From NCBI RefSeq assembly GCF_001696455.1, contig NZ_MAUJ01000004.1:310001-374000 (forward strand): a stretch of DNA of 64,000 nucleotides, in the 5' to 3' direction. This stretch comes from Pseudoalteromonas luteoviolacea. Lineage in GTDB: Bacteria > Pseudomonadota > Gammaproteobacteria > Enterobacterales > Alteromonadaceae. A program made the position numbers and the translations under genes. Below, in pieces: positions 38,008 to 48,184 of the stretch; position 1 is the stretch's first letter, and each line of letters opens with the position of its first letter. Under the pieces are notes generated by a model. That model was not told the DNA's origin. It saw only the letters and a program-made list of their open reading frames with translations, and made no database searches.

Positions 38008-38057
38008 GACGCTTTTATCATCTAACCTAGCATGTTTTTTATGCAGATAAAAGCGTC
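38008..38057. repeat. 12-bp inverted repeat between ctpA and yibQ
   Basis: GACGCTTTTATC (38008-38019) and GATAAAAGCGTC (38046-38057), perfect arms with a 26-nt spacer that itself holds a GCAT/ATGC hairpin. No T tract follows on the minus strand, so it is more likely an attenuator or stability element than a full terminator. Confidence 0.6.
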
Positions 38058-38067
38058 TGAATGTGCA

Positions 38068-39291
38068 TTAGTTAATGACAGGCGATGGTTTTGCCACCAA
38101 CTTTTTAGCGGCTTTCCAGTGTTTAGAAAGTCGCACATAAAGGTCATTATTAGCCTCATCGTTTGTCATTATAGCTGTTTTATTCAGCCCCGATAGGGTG
38201 TTATTACTGTATTCCACATCGGGCTGTATACCCGTCCCTTCAATCGACTGTCCTGATGGGGTGTAATAACGTGCGGTCGTGAGCTTCAATGCGCTCGTCC
38301 CGTTACCAATCGGAATTAATGACTGGACAGAACCTTTTCCAAATGACTCTTGACCCAAGATCAAAGCCCGTTTGTTATCTTGAAGTGCACCAGCTAAGAT
38401 TTCGGCCGCCGACGCAGACTGTTTATTGATCAGCACTAAAATGGGGGCGCCATTTAAAATGTCACCTTGTACAGCATAAAACTTCTGATTGGCATCGAAG
38501 AAACGTCCTTTGGTGGACACTATGACGCCGCTTTGTAAAAACAAGTCAGAAATCGCAACCGCGCTATTGAGTGTGCCGCCGGGGTTGTCGCGTAAATCAA
38601 TGACCAGACCTTTCAATGAAATACCACTATGGGCAAAGAGCATATTAATGTGTCTCGCAACATCGTGATAACTATGGTTATTGAACGCAGATATGGCGAG
38701 GTAGCCAATATGTCCATTTAGTAGCTTACTAGAGACACTTTCTAGCGTGATTTCCTGCCGCCTCAATGCCAGCGTAACCATCATTTCAGCCCGTTCAACG
38801 GTGATATGAATAATGGATAACTTAGCCTCTCTGAGTAGTTTGGAGACTTCAGAAATCGTTTTATCAGTGACGTCATGTGTATTGACTGCAACGAGTTTGT
38901 CTCCGCCCTCTATACCTGCTTGCTCAGCAGGGGAGCCCGGTAGCGTGTCGACAATAACGATGCGATTCTCTATTTCTTCAACTTCTATACCAAGGCCTGT
39001 GTAACGCCCATTGGTGGCACTGAACAACGTTTCAAGTTCATGTTCATTCAAATACTTAGAGTAAGGATCGAGTTGTTCAAACAACTCATAAAAATTATCA
39101 CGCTTGATATGGTTTAACTGCACCTCTTCGACATAGTAAGTTTGAATGTGGTAGAGGATTTCTTCCATATGGGCATGGCTGATTTGTTTAGCTTGAAGGT
39201 TGCTAAAAAACAGAGCGAATAACAATATCAGTGAGCTTATTGCTAAACTGCAATAGCTAGAGGGAGGGGAAATAGAGGCGAAATATTTCAT
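38068..39291 (-). CDS. ctpA: Carboxy-terminal processing protease, S41 family
   Basis: 407 residues. Signal peptide to about residue 35, a PDZ domain near 85-170 (GLGIEVEEIENRIVIVDTLP), then the S41 serine-lysine protease core: LRDNPGGTLNSAV, SASAAEILAGALQDN with the Ser, and GKGSVQS with the Lys. Periplasmic; CtpA types often degrade cell wall hydrolases. It starts 37 bp after envC, the amidase activator, so a role in wall turnover is plausible. AGGAGCAGCAT precedes the ATG. Confidence 0.92.
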   Translation of the reverse strand: MKYFASISPPSSYCSLAISSLILLFALFFSNLQAKQISHAHMEEILYHIQTYYVEEVQLNHIKRDNFYELFEQLDPYSKYLNEHELETLFSATNGRYTGLGIEVEEIENRIVIVDTLPGSPAEQAGIEGGDKLVAVNTHDVTDKTISEVSKLLREAKLSIIHITVERAEMMVTLALRRQEITLESVSSKLLNGHIGYLAISAFNNHSYHDVARHINMLFAHSGISLKGLVIDLRDNPGGTLNSAVAISDLFLQSGVIVSTKGRFFDANQKFYAVQGDILNGAPILVLINKQSASAAEILAGALQDNKRALILGQESFGKGSVQSLIPIGNGTSALKLTTARYYTPSGQSIEGTGIQPDVEYSNNTLSGLNKTAIMTNDEANNDLYVRLSKHWKAAKKLVAKPSPVIN

Positions 39292-39328
39292 ATGCTGCTC
39301 CTAGTGAAGGGCAGCATAGGTTATTCAT

Positions 39329-40474
39329 TTAACTTGATCTGCACCATTTAACCGGATTCACAGCGCTTCCTTTATGCCGTATCTCGAAGTATAGTCCAGG
39401 ATTTTGTTGTCCGCCGCTTTGGCCGACTAAAGCGATTGCATCCCCCGGATTTACATGGTCGCCAACATCTCTGAGTAGCGTTTGAGCGTGGCCGTACAGA
39501 CTCATAAAACCCTCGCCATGATCTAGTACAATGACCCAGCCAAACCCATTTAGCCAATCTGCATACACGACATGACCTGGCGCAACGCTGGTAATTTCGT
39601 CGCCATTATCTCCGGAAATCATAACGCCTTTCCAGCTCATTCCAGCATGCTTTCGTTGACCAAACCGTTTGGTTAAGCGTCCCTTTAATGGCCAAGCCAG
39701 TTTGCCCTTAAGCCTTCGTAGCCCATCCAGTTGCGCAATAAACACTTCTTCACTGGGAGCTTGAACCTCAGCTAGCGCTTCTAACGTTGTTTTTAAAGTC
39801 GTTTCATTTTCTTCTAAATAGGCAATCGCTGATTGTGTTTGTTGCAACTGTTCGTTGAGGTTTTGTAAATGTGTTTGACGTTGTTTTTGTGCCAGTTGCA
39901 GTTCATTTTGCCTAACTTGCTGTTGCTCAAGCAAATCAACCAGTCGCTGTTGTACCTTTTCTAGTTCTTGTTGATTTTTTTCTAATTCAAGAAAGATTTT
40001 TTTTAAATCTTCAAGCTGATTAATTCGTGCTTTATTGAAATAATCATAGTAACTAATCGTGCGCTCTAAAGCCGACGTTTTTTGCTGACTTAGCAGCATC
40101 TTAGAATAGTCATGGCTGCCCGTTACGTAAGCGCTTTTGAGCTGTGCTGCAAGCAGTCTTTGGAGATTCTTTTTGCGGCGATTCAGCTGTTGGCTTTCCG
40201 TTGTTAAGGCGTATTGCTGTTGCTTGTTTTCACTGATCCCTTGTTTGGTGAGCGTAAGCGCTTTAGCGCTACGTGCGATTTCTAGCTCAAACGATTTGAG
40301 TCTCTTTTTTAAAGACGTGAACGACTTACTTTGTTTGTCGTAGGCTGCCTGACTTTTTTTCAGCTCGGCCTGAACCGCTGCAAGGTCTGCTTTGGTTTGG
40401 GACTCATTGGCAACGCTTGGTAGCGTTGCCAAAAAGCAAGTAAAAGTCAGGCTAATGACGAGTTCACGAAGCAT
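39329..40474 (-). CDS. envC: Murein hydrolase activator EnvC
   Basis: 381 residues: signal peptide (about 1-22), a long coiled coil from 25 to 245, and a C-terminal LytM (M23) domain. The LytM domain lacks the usual zinc ligands (GMSWKGVMISG, LYFEIRHKG), as in E. coli EnvC, which activates amidases at the septum rather than cutting peptidoglycan. Starts one base after gpmI ends; ctpA follows. Confidence 0.93.
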   Translation of the reverse strand: MLRELVISLTFTCFLATLPSVANESQTKADLAAVQAELKKSQAAYDKQSKSFTSLKKRLKSFELEIARSAKALTLTKQGISENKQQQYALTTESQQLNRRKKNLQRLLAAQLKSAYVTGSHDYSKMLLSQQKTSALERTISYYDYFNKARINQLEDLKKIFLELEKNQQELEKVQQRLVDLLEQQQVRQNELQLAQKQRQTHLQNLNEQLQQTQSAIAYLEENETTLKTTLEALAEVQAPSEEVFIAQLDGLRRLKGKLAWPLKGRLTKRFGQRKHAGMSWKGVMISGDNGDEITSVAPGHVVYADWLNGFGWVIVLDHGEGFMSLYGHAQTLLRDVGDHVNPGDAIALVGQSGGQQNPGLYFEIRHKGSAVNPVKWCRSS

Positions 40475-40475
40475 A

Positions 40476-42020
40476 TTACTTTAGGCGCATAATAGGTGAA
40501 CCGGTCATTTCAGCAGGCTGCTCTAAACCCAGCAAATGTAACATTGTGGGTGCAACATCACTGAGTGTTTTGCTCGCTTGAGGTTCAGCATGACGACCGA
40601 CATATATAAAAGGAACAGGCTCACTGGTATGTGCGGTATGTGCTTGACCTGTGCTCGGGTCTTGCATCTGCTCTGCGTTGCCGTGGTCGGCTGTAATTAA
40701 TGCCTCACCGCCACACTCTTCAAGGGCTTTAACAACGCGGCCAATACATTGGTCAACCGCTTCACAGGCTTTAACCGCTGCGCCAAATACGCCTGAGTGT
40801 CCCACCATATCGCCATTTGGGTAATTACAGATGATGACATCAAACTCGCCACCATGGATGGCCTCAACAAGTTTATCGGTGAGCATTTCAGAGTTCATCT
40901 CTGGTTGTAGGTCATAGGTTGCAACTTGAGGAGAAGGGATGAGTTCGCGCTTTTCGCCTTCAAATAAGTCTTCACGGCCACCACTAAAGAAGAATGTAAC
41001 GTGTGCGTATTTTTCGGTTTCTGAGATACGAAGTTGCGTTTTGTCATGCTTTGCAAGCCACTCGCCTAACACGTTATTAAGCTTTTCAGGTGCAAATGCA
41101 ATCGGTGCATTAATGTCTGCTGCATATTCCGTCATCATCACGAAACTACTCAGTGCCGGCGCTTTCTTTTTGTTAAATCCGTCAAAGTCAGCGTCGACAA
41201 AAGCGCGCGTCATTTGTCTCGCTCTGTCAGCCCTAAAGTTTAAAAAGAGTACGGCATCGCCATCGTTAATGGTGACGGCTTGTTGGCCCGCTGGCACAAT
41301 CGTTGAGGCTTTGACAAACTCGTCGTTTTCGTCTCGTTCATACGCAGCTTGAAGGGCTTCAACCCCGTCTGTGTATGTGAATTCAGCATCACCACACACC
41401 ATGAGATCATAGGCAAGCTCAACACGATCCCAACGATTGTCACGGTCCATTGCATAATAACGACCAATAATGGTTGCTAATCTACCGCTCCCCAATTTAG
41501 CAAATGTCGCTTGTACTCTTTCAATGGAAGCTTGTGCACTTCTTGGTGGCGTATCACGGCCATCTAAAAATGCATGGAAAAAGATGTCTTTTGCGCCACG
41601 CTCTGCTGCAAGTTCAATTGAAGCAATAATATGATCTTCATGGCTATGAACGCCACCAGGGCTCAACAGCCCCATCAAATGCACCGCTTTGCCTTGAGCA
41701 ACCGCATCATCAATACTTTTAACTAGGGTCGGGTTATGCGCAAATTCGCCATCGTCGATAGCTTTGGTAATACGCGTGAAATCTTGATATACAATGCGGC
41801 CTGCGCCTAAGTTTACGTGCCCAACTTCAGAATTACCCATTTGACCATCAGGCAAACCCACATCCAGACCTGAACCTGAAATCAACGTTTTAGGTTTGGT
41901 TTGCCACAGCTCATCAAGTACAGGTGTATTAGCAGCGAGGACCGCATTACTCTGTGTTTCTTCTCTATATCCCCAGCCATCTAAAATCATAAGTACAAGT
42001 GGTTTTTTCTTCGCAGTCAT
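40476..42020 (-). CDS. gpmI: 2,3-bisphosphoglycerate-independent phosphoglycerate mutase
   Basis: Interconverts 3- and 2-phosphoglycerate with a Mn-dependent alkaline phosphatase-like core. 514 residues from ATG 42020 (CAGGAGCCCAA upstream; an earlier ATG adds 7 residues). [12 protein letters not shown] opens the protein; catalytic Ser in [12 protein letters not shown]; metal site [11 protein letters not shown] near the C-terminus. First gene of gpmI-envC-ctpA-yibQ and divergent from yibN, as in E. coli. Confidence 0.96.
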   Translation of the reverse strand: MTAKKKPLVLMILDGWGYREETQSNAVLAANTPVLDELWQTKPKTLISGSGLDVGLPDGQMGNSEVGHVNLGAGRIVYQDFTRITKAIDDGEFAHNPTLVKSIDDAVAQGKAVHLMGLLSPGGVHSHEDHIIASIELAAERGAKDIFFHAFLDGRDTPPRSAQASIERVQATFAKLGSGRLATIIGRYYAMDRDNRWDRVELAYDLMVCGDAEFTYTDGVEALQAAYERDENDEFVKASTIVPAGQQAVTINDGDAVLFLNFRADRARQMTRAFVDADFDGFNKKKAPALSSFVMMTEYAADINAPIAFAPEKLNNVLGEWLAKHDKTQLRISETEKYAHVTFFFSGGREDLFEGEKRELIPSPQVATYDLQPEMNSEMLTDKLVEAIHGGEFDVIICNYPNGDMVGHSGVFGAAVKACEAVDQCIGRVVKALEECGGEALITADHGNAEQMQDPSTGQAHTAHTSEPVPFIYVGRHAEPQASKTLSDVAPTMLHLLGLEQPAEMTGSPIMRLK

Positions 42021-42301
42021 TTGGGCTCCTGAATAATGCACGATAGATGGGCATAGAATACCTTGTTTTGCGTAATTATTCAGCCCTGTGCTGGTGATTT
42101 ATGTTCAACTTTGATTCATGCTTTGGTAACAACCTTGCGATATGCTTTGGCGCAGCGTCAAAAAGGACTGCCTACTTAAACTAAGACTGCGCGCAAAATC
42201 CATTACTGAGGCTGGAAGAACAAGATGGGTTTGTACCAAGTGTATTAAAAAAGTATACTCGCTGCACTGTAAGTTTTATCTCCCAATAAGTGGCAAGGTC
42301 C

Positions 42302-42733
42302 ATGGAACAATATATTACTTTTTTTTCTAATCACCCAGTATTGAGTATCATCTGGGTTGTCTTGGCGATTATGCTGGTACACAGCTGGTACAAAAGCCGC
42401 TTTTCTGCAATTCGACCAATCAATCCTCAGCAGCTAACCCTATTGATAAATAAAGACGATGCTCAGGTGTTGGATATGCGAGGTAAAAAAGACTTCGCTG
42501 CGGGCCGCATTGCGGGCGCTGAGATAATGAATGTAGACAAAGCCAAACAAAATGACTTTGGTGGCCTTGAAAAGTACAAAACTAAGCCCATTATACTTGT
42601 GTGTAATACAGGTATGACTGCCAATAACATTGCAGAAAGAATGCATCAGCAGGGTTACGAGCAAGTTTATGTGCTATCTGGTGGCATGAGTTCATGGCAA
42701 AGTGCAGGTTTACCTACGACTAGTGGAAAATAA
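42302..42733 (+). CDS. yibN: Rhodanese-like protein YibN
   Basis: 143 residues from ATG 42302, with CAAGG upstream. One N-terminal membrane helix (about 14-31), then a rhodanese domain: VLDMRGKKDFAAGRIAGAE and active-site Cys in LVCNTGMTANN. Probably anchored in the inner membrane facing the cytoplasm. First gene of yibN-grxC-secB-gpsA; grxC starts 12 bp later. Confidence 0.93.
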   Translation: MEQYITFFSNHPVLSIIWVVLAIMLVHSWYKSRFSAIRPINPQQLTLLINKDDAQVLDMRGKKDFAAGRIAGAEIMNVDKAKQNDFGGLEKYKTKPIILVCNTGMTANNIAERMHQQGYEQVYVLSGGMSSWQSAGLPTTSGK

Positions 42734-42745
42734 TCGGAGTGGTTT

Positions 42746-43003
42746 ATGAGCAATGATGTAACGATTTATACAAAAGATTATTGCCCCTTTTGTCATCGCG
42801 CTAAAGCTTTACTAGATAGCAAAGGCGTAACATACACTGAGTACGATATTGGTGTGAAGCCAGAGCTACGTGAAGAAATGATCGAAAAAGCAAATGGCAG
42901 CCACACAGTGCCACAAATTTTTATCAATGGGCAGCACATTGGTGGCTGTGATGATATGATGGCATTGGAAGCTCAAGGCAAACTGGCATCTTTACTGAAT
43001 TAA
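42746..43003 (+). CDS. grxC: Glutaredoxin 3
   Basis: 85 residues, the standard size. Redox site CPFCHRA near residue 12, cis-Pro loop TVPQIFINGQHIGG, and GCDDMMALE at the end. Reduces disulfides with glutathione; the reductase gor is at 59 kb in this window. Confidence 0.96.
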   Translation: MSNDVTIYTKDYCPFCHRAKALLDSKGVTYTEYDIGVKPELREEMIEKANGSHTVPQIFINGQHIGGCDDMMALEAQGKLASLLN

Positions 43004-43091
43004 TTGAGTAAAAGAAAGCATTACCAGCGTCTAAATTATGCTTATTTTTTACGTCATAGATGCTGATTAAACAAAATTTATAGGAATAATA

Positions 43092-43574
43092 ATGACTGAA
43101 CAAAATCAAAACGCGGCAGCAGAACAACAAGAAGGCCCACAATTTAACATCCAACGTATCTACGTAAAGGACGTATCGTTTGAGACGCCAAACTCTCCAG
43201 CGATCTTCCAAAAAGAGTGGACACCTGAAGTTAAGCTAGACATGGACACTCGCTCTGCGAAGCTAGACGAAGGCGTATTTGAAGTTGTTTTGGCATTGAC
43301 CGTTACGGCTACTATCGGTGAAGAAACGGCTTTCCTATGTGAAATTCAACAAGCTGGTATTTTCTCTGTAGGCGAGCTAGAAGAGATCCAACTTGCACAT
43401 ATGTTGGGTGCGTTCTGCCCGAACCTCCTATTCCCATATGCGCGTGAAGCGGTTGCAAACTTAGTTAACCGTGGTACTTTCCCGCAATTAAACCTAGCTC
43501 CTGTAAACTTTGACGCGCTATTTGCACAGTACATGCAACAGCGTGCAGCGCAAGAGCAAACAGCTGACGCATAA
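43092..43574 (+). CDS. secB: Protein export chaperone SecB
   Basis: 160 residues. [19 protein letters not shown] is the signature start of the core, with [14 protein letters not shown] further on. Keeps preproteins unfolded and hands them to SecA. AGGAATAATA precedes the ATG. gpsA begins 3 bp after its stop. Confidence 0.97.
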   Translation: MTEQNQNAAAEQQEGPQFNIQRIYVKDVSFETPNSPAIFQKEWTPEVKLDMDTRSAKLDEGVFEVVLALTVTATIGEETAFLCEIQQAGIFSVGELEEIQLAHMLGAFCPNLLFPYAREAVANLVNRGTFPQLNLAPVNFDALFAQYMQQRAAQEQTADA

Positions 43575-43577
43575 TTT

Positions 43578-44585
43578 ATGAATACATCACAGTCTGCTGT
43601 GACCGTATTAGGGGCGGGGTCGTATGGCACCGCCCTTGCTATTTGTTTTGCTCGCAACGGTCACCGAGTTACCTTATGGGGGCGTAATCAAGCCGATGTT
43701 GAGACATTGGCATCTGAGCGTCAAAACAAACGCTATCTACCAGATATTACTTTTCCGGCATCTTTGACGCTTGAAGCAAATTTAGAGTCTGCGGTAAGCG
43801 CAAGCCAAACTATATTGGTTGTGGTACCAAGCCATGCTTTCGCCCAAACACTCAAACTAATTCAGCCGTATTTGCAAAGTGGTGCTCGAGTAGCCTGGGC
43901 GACCAAAGGATTAGAGCCAGATACAGGCCGATTACTGGAAGAGGTGGCCAAAGAAATACTTGGCGAATCTGTGCCTCTTGCGGTGTTATCTGGACCAACT
44001 TTTGCTAAAGAAATGGCTGCAGGATTGCCGACTGCGATTTCGGTCTCTGCGAGAGATGAAGCACTTCGCTCTGAGCTTGCAAGCTTACTTCATTGTAGTC
44101 GCTCATTTAGGGTGTATAGCAATGATGATTTCATTGGTATTCAACTTGGCGGCGCAGTTAAGAATGTAATTGCAATTGGTGCAGGCATGTCAGATGGCTT
44201 TGGCTTTGGCGCGAATACCCGTACCATGTTAATTACGCGTGGTTTGGCTGAGTTATGTCGTTTAGGTTGTGCACTGGGTGCTCGAACTGAAACTTTTATG
44301 GGGATGGCTGGGCTTGGCGACTTAATTTTAACCTGCACGGACAACCAATCAAGAAATAGGCGATTTGGCTTAGCACTTGGCAAGGGCCAAACTGTCGAAG
44401 ATGCAATGGATAGTATAGGGCAGGTTGTTGAAGGTTATCGCAATACCAAAGAAGTTTATTTGCTAGCAAAGCGCAGCGGGATAGAAATGCCTATCACGGA
44501 TCAGATATACCAGGTGCTTTATGAAAATAAAGATGTTAAAGAAGCTGCGATGGCCCTGTTAGGCCGAGAGCAAAAAGCAGAATAA
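43578..44585 (+). CDS. gpsA: Glycerol-3-phosphate dehydrogenase [NAD(P)+]
   Basis: 335 residues. [16 protein letters not shown] binds NAD(P); [17 protein letters not shown] and [17 protein letters not shown] contain catalytic Lys and substrate residues. Makes sn-glycerol 3-phosphate for phospholipids. Last gene of the secB operon, followed by a two-way terminator. Confidence 0.97.
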   Translation: MNTSQSAVTVLGAGSYGTALAICFARNGHRVTLWGRNQADVETLASERQNKRYLPDITFPASLTLEANLESAVSASQTILVVVPSHAFAQTLKLIQPYLQSGARVAWATKGLEPDTGRLLEEVAKEILGESVPLAVLSGPTFAKEMAAGLPTAISVSARDEALRSELASLLHCSRSFRVYSNDDFIGIQLGGAVKNVIAIGAGMSDGFGFGANTRTMLITRGLAELCRLGCALGARTETFMGMAGLGDLILTCTDNQSRNRRFGLALGKGQTVEDAMDSIGQVVEGYRNTKEVYLLAKRSGIEMPITDQIYQVLYENKDVKEAAMALLGREQKAE

Positions 44586-44612
44586 AAAAAACCACCATAA
44601 GGTGGTTTTTTT
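44584..44612. terminator. Bidirectional terminator between gpsA and the porin
   Basis: An A tract, a perfect stem of about 9 bp (AAAACCACC/GGTGGTTTT) with a 4-nt ATAA loop, and a T tract; it serves convergent gpsA and porin genes. Confidence 0.88.
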
Positions 44613-44620
44613 GTCTCTGT

Positions 44621-45784
44621 TTAGAATGCGTACTTTACAGATAGCTGAAGTCTGTTTAAATCTCCATCGGCACCACTTTCGGTTTCTCTGTTGGCCATTT
44701 TGTACTCAGCACCAAAGGTCAGCTTTTTGACCGGTGAATATAAAATATTAGCGCTATAGCTCATAGTTGACTCGGTTGGGTCACCTGTTACGGTTGACAA
44801 TGTGTTGTCATTATCTGCACTAAAGAATGAATATAAGAAAGTTGAACGCCATTGGTCATTCCAAAAATGTTGGTATGCGACAAAGCCTGATGTGGAGTCA
44901 ATCGCATGCAGTTCATTACCATCATACACGCCACCATTTGCGACGTTGAGCCCAACGTACCGACCTAGCCCCTGACCATGGGTGACCATAAATTTGACGT
45001 TATTCTTGCCAAAATTGACGCGTCCAGAAGCGCTTATACCAAAAGAAGTTTCTGATTCATCCGCAGCACCAATTTTATAAGTCAGTTGACGGCCAAGTGC
45101 GGCGACGGTTAAGTGTCCCCAATCGGCTTTGTAATTATATCGCGCGGTAAAATCTGGCATCGATGCGTCATCGGTAACAGTTCGTGCGCCACCAGCTGTT
45201 GTCACCGTACTTTCAGGGTTTTCTGCTGAGAAGGACCAATTGCCAACAGTGTATTTGGCCATAGCCTGCCTTACGAATACGGTGCCTTCTGCTGGGCCAA
45301 CAAAGTCGAGTGTTTCAGGTAGCGCGCCAACATTCTGGAAATTTGACCATGCTTGGCCAAATAACCACCCTTTGTACGTTACAAACGCTTGCCTGATACG
45401 CGGCGAATATGAATTACTCACGCGTTCGTTGCCACCGATCGAGGCGATAAAGTCTAACTCAATTTTTGTTTTAATCGTGCTGCCATCATCGAGCTTAGAA
45501 GCTGTGCCAAAGTTGAATCGAGATTGTCGAGCATGCATATCAAAGACGGCATCTTCTCCCGTACTAGGTGTGACAGGAGTTGTGCCAGGGACATAAAAAT
45601 CACGACCGATATGTTGTGACCCGAGTGTGCCATCGGAAAAGTCACTCCAAATTGCATCTAGTTTAATATATCCACCGTAATTGACTTCGGTATTACCGAT
45701 ATTGGCAGCGAGCGCCTGACCACAAAGTACAGAAGACACAGCCATAGCTGCGAGATTTTTTTTCATATTAATTTTAGTTGTCAT
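44621..45784 (-). CDS. DcaP-type outer membrane porin
   Basis: 387 residues from ATG 45784 (CAGGAAC upstream; ATG 45766 also possible). Signal peptide ending around ALA, then VNYGGYIKLDAIWSD, alternating beta strands, and a C-terminal KYAF ending in Phe, typical of outer membrane barrels. DcaP-like porins take up small organic acids. It is divergent from acs, and a short match to the acs upstream motif lies about 110 bp before its start, which suggests a link to acetate uptake (inference). Confidence 0.85.
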   Translation of the reverse strand: MTTKINMKKNLAAMAVSSVLCGQALAANIGNTEVNYGGYIKLDAIWSDFSDGTLGSQHIGRDFYVPGTTPVTPSTGEDAVFDMHARQSRFNFGTASKLDDGSTIKTKIELDFIASIGGNERVSNSYSPRIRQAFVTYKGWLFGQAWSNFQNVGALPETLDFVGPAEGTVFVRQAMAKYTVGNWSFSAENPESTVTTAGGARTVTDDASMPDFTARYNYKADWGHLTVAALGRQLTYKIGAADESETSFGISASGRVNFGKNNVKFMVTHGQGLGRYVGLNVANGGVYDGNELHAIDSTSGFVAYQHFWNDQWRSTFLYSFFSADNDNTLSTVTGDPTESTMSYSANILYSPVKKLTFGAEYKMANRETESGADGDLNRLQLSVKYAF

Positions 45785-45892
45785 AATGTTGTTCCTGTAT
45801 AACTGCCATCTCAGTTGCATCGCAGAGAATTTATTTCATCATTCACTTTTGATGATGGTTGTTATTTGCTCAATTACCTTTTGGTCTATAAG

Positions 45893-45900
45893 ACTAAGGT
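45893..45900 (+). promoter_or_regulatory. ACTAAGGT half-match upstream of the porin
   Basis: Eight bases identical to the acs and permease-operon sites, about 110 bp upstream of the porin start, but on the strand opposite the porin coding strand. Confidence 0.3.
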
Positions 45901-46070
45901 TGAATGGCGGTTTTTGGATTCGAAAAAGCCTTTGGCAATAATTAATTACACTTCAATATTGACCGCTTTTAACCCCTTTCTAGCTTTACTTCTCAAGAAT
46001 CAGTATGCTGGTTCTAGTTAATTTATAGTTAACACTTAGCAATTTGAGTAAAGTTAGAGCAACAATTACA

Positions 46071-46080
46071 ACTAAGGTCT
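46071..46080 (+). promoter_or_regulatory. ACTAAGGTCT site upstream of acs
   Basis: Ten bases identical to 16514-16523, lying 73 bases before the acs start. Candidate shared element of a CrbR-controlled regulon; inference. Confidence 0.45.
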
Positions 46081-46152
46081 AATACTTAATCGCGTAGTTG
46101 TAAGTGATCCTTGAGTGAAGCCGTAAGGCAAGTAATTAATATGGAGATAAGT

Positions 46153-48093
46153 ATGTCACAGAGCATTTATCCGGTACCTGAAGCGATCAAAAAGGCTGCA
46201 CTGGTAGATAACGAGCAATATCAATCATTATACAAGCAGTCTATTGATGACCCAGAGGGGTTTTGGGCTGAACACGGTAAACGCCTCGACTGGTTCACAC
46301 CGTATAACAAGGTAAAAAACACGTCTTTTGATAAGGGCCATATCAGCATCAAGTGGTTTGAAGACGGTGTCCTTAATGCTTCCTATAACTGTATTGATCG
46401 TCACCTTGAAAAAAATGCCGATAAAGTGGCTATGATTTGGGAAGGTGATGATCCTAGCCAAAGCGAAAACATTACTTTTCAGGCCTTACATGATGAAGTG
46501 GCTAAGCTTGCAAATGGCTTAAAAAAGCTAGGTGTTGAAAAAGGTGACCGAGTGGCAATTTATATGCCGATGACACCGCAAGCTATTTACGCAATGCAAG
46601 CATGTGCGCGTATTGGTGCGATCCATTCAGTAGTCTTTGGTGGTTTTTCTCCATCAGCTATCGCAGATAGAATTAAAGACTCAGGCGCAAAGGTCGTGAT
46701 CACTTCTGACGAAGGTCGTCGCGGCGGCAACACGGTTCCACTAAAAGCTAATGTCGATGAAGCTGTAGCACAAGATTCGGTTACGACTATCGAGCATGTA
46801 ATCGTGCACCAGCTGACCGGTGGTGAAGTTGAATGGCATAGTCATGATGTCTGGTGGCATGAATTAACTGCAGATGTACCGGCTGAATGTGCGCCAGAGC
46901 CAATGAATGCAGAAGACCCGCTCTTTATTCTTTATACTTCAGGCTCAACGGGCCAGCCTAAAGGCGTTGTACACACGACGGGTGGCTATTTAGTCTATGC
47001 ATCTATGACGCATGAGTATGTATTTGACTTAAAAGATGACGACGTATTTTGGTGTACAGCAGATGTGGGTTGGATCACAGGCCACAGTTATATGGCATAT
47101 GGCCCATTGGTTAATGGCTGTACGCAGGTTATTTTTGAAGGGGTTCCAACCTATCCAAGCTCAGGGCGTATTGGTGAAGTAGTCGATAAGCACCAAGTAA
47201 CCATCTTGTATACTGCACCCACCGCTATTCGTGCCTTAATGGCGAAGGGTGACGAACCTACAGCAAGCTCCAAACGCACTAGCCTGCGTATTATGGGCTC
47301 GGTAGGTGAGCCAATTAACCCTGAAGCATGGGCATGGTACTACGAACAGATTGGTAACAGTGCTTGTCCAATTGTAGACACTTGGTGGCAGACGGAAACG
47401 GGTGGCATTATGATCACGCCGCTACCAGGTGCAATTGATATGAAGCCAGGCTCTGCAACACGTCCATTTTTTGGTATTGCCCCTGCGTTATTTGATGCCG
47501 AAGGTAATACGCTAGAGGGCGCGACAGAAGGTAATTTAGTCATTTTAGACAGTTGGCCTTCACAAGCTCGTACAGTATACGGTGATCATGAACGTTTTGA
47601 GCAAACGTATTTCTCTGCGTATCCTGGTGTGTATTTTACGGGTGACGGATGTCGTCGTGATGAAGATGATTACTATTGGATCACGGGCCGCGTAGATGAT
47701 GTATTAAATGTATCTGGTCACCGATTGGGCACAGCCGAAATTGAAAGTGCACTGGTTGCGCATGAAGCGGTTGCTGAAGCGGCAGTTGTCGGTTATCCCC
47801 ATGACATCAAAGGTCAAGGTATCTATGTTTACGTCACACCAAATGAAGGTGTAGTGGTAACCGATGAGCTAACAAAAGAAGTACGTAGCTGGGTAAGAAA
47901 AGAATTAAGCCCAATCGCGTCGCCGGATATGATCCAGTGGTCACCAGGTTTACCAAAGACACGTTCTGGTAAAATTATGCGCCGTATTTTACGTAAAATT
48001 GCCGCGAATGAGTACCAACAGTTGGGTGATACCTCTACATTGGCCGATCCCGGTGTAGTAGATGAGTTGATTGAAAATCGTTTGAACCGTTAA
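46153..48093 (+). CDS. acs: Acetyl-coenzyme A synthetase
   Basis: Activates acetate to acetyl-CoA through acetyl-AMP. 646 residues from ATG 46153 (GGAG upstream). ATP loop [30 protein letters not shown] and [17 protein letters not shown] are acyl-CoA synthetase motifs; the acetylation-type lysine is in TRSGKIMRR near 607. Followed by a hairpin and then crbR, and divergent from a porin. Together with crbS and the ActP-like permease it makes up an acetate system. Confidence 0.97.
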   Translation: MSQSIYPVPEAIKKAALVDNEQYQSLYKQSIDDPEGFWAEHGKRLDWFTPYNKVKNTSFDKGHISIKWFEDGVLNASYNCIDRHLEKNADKVAMIWEGDDPSQSENITFQALHDEVAKLANGLKKLGVEKGDRVAIYMPMTPQAIYAMQACARIGAIHSVVFGGFSPSAIADRIKDSGAKVVITSDEGRRGGNTVPLKANVDEAVAQDSVTTIEHVIVHQLTGGEVEWHSHDVWWHELTADVPAECAPEPMNAEDPLFILYTSGSTGQPKGVVHTTGGYLVYASMTHEYVFDLKDDDVFWCTADVGWITGHSYMAYGPLVNGCTQVIFEGVPTYPSSGRIGEVVDKHQVTILYTAPTAIRALMAKGDEPTASSKRTSLRIMGSVGEPINPEAWAWYYEQIGNSACPIVDTWWQTETGGIMITPLPGAIDMKPGSATRPFFGIAPALFDAEGNTLEGATEGNLVILDSWPSQARTVYGDHERFEQTYFSAYPGVYFTGDGCRRDEDDYYWITGRVDDVLNVSGHRLGTAEIESALVAHEAVAEAAVVGYPHDIKGQGIYVYVTPNEGVVVTDELTKEVRSWVRKELSPIASPDMIQWSPGLPKTRSGKIMRRILRKIAANEYQQLGDTSTLADPGVVDELIENRLNR

Positions 48094-48142
48094 TTGAGCG
48101 TTAAAAACTTGAAATTAAGCGAATTCTAAACGTACTATATCG

Positions 48143-48173
48143 GCTGTCTTTACAACAAAGACAGCGATTTTTT
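48143..48173 (+). terminator. Terminator between acs and crbR
   Basis: A perfect 9-bp stem GCTGTCTTT/AAAGACAGC (48143-48151 with 48157-48165), 5-nt loop, T run, ending directly at the crbR ribosome site AGGAG. crbR expression from acs would need read-through. Confidence 0.8.
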
Positions 48174-48184
48174 AGGAGCTATGC

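Larger units (their letters stand above)
45785..46152. promoter_or_regulatory. Divergent control region of the porin and acs
   Basis: 368 bp without a gene. Carries ACTAAGGT at 45893-45900 and ACTAAGGTCT at 46071-46080. The central part is AT-rich. A GTCT-ATA-AGAC palindrome overlaps the first site. Promoter boxes not called individually. Confidence 0.6.

Noticed and set aside
42142..42330. 62-codon ORF upstream of yibN
   Set aside because: Basic, Cys/Lys-rich chance frame running into yibN out of frame; no ribosome site.
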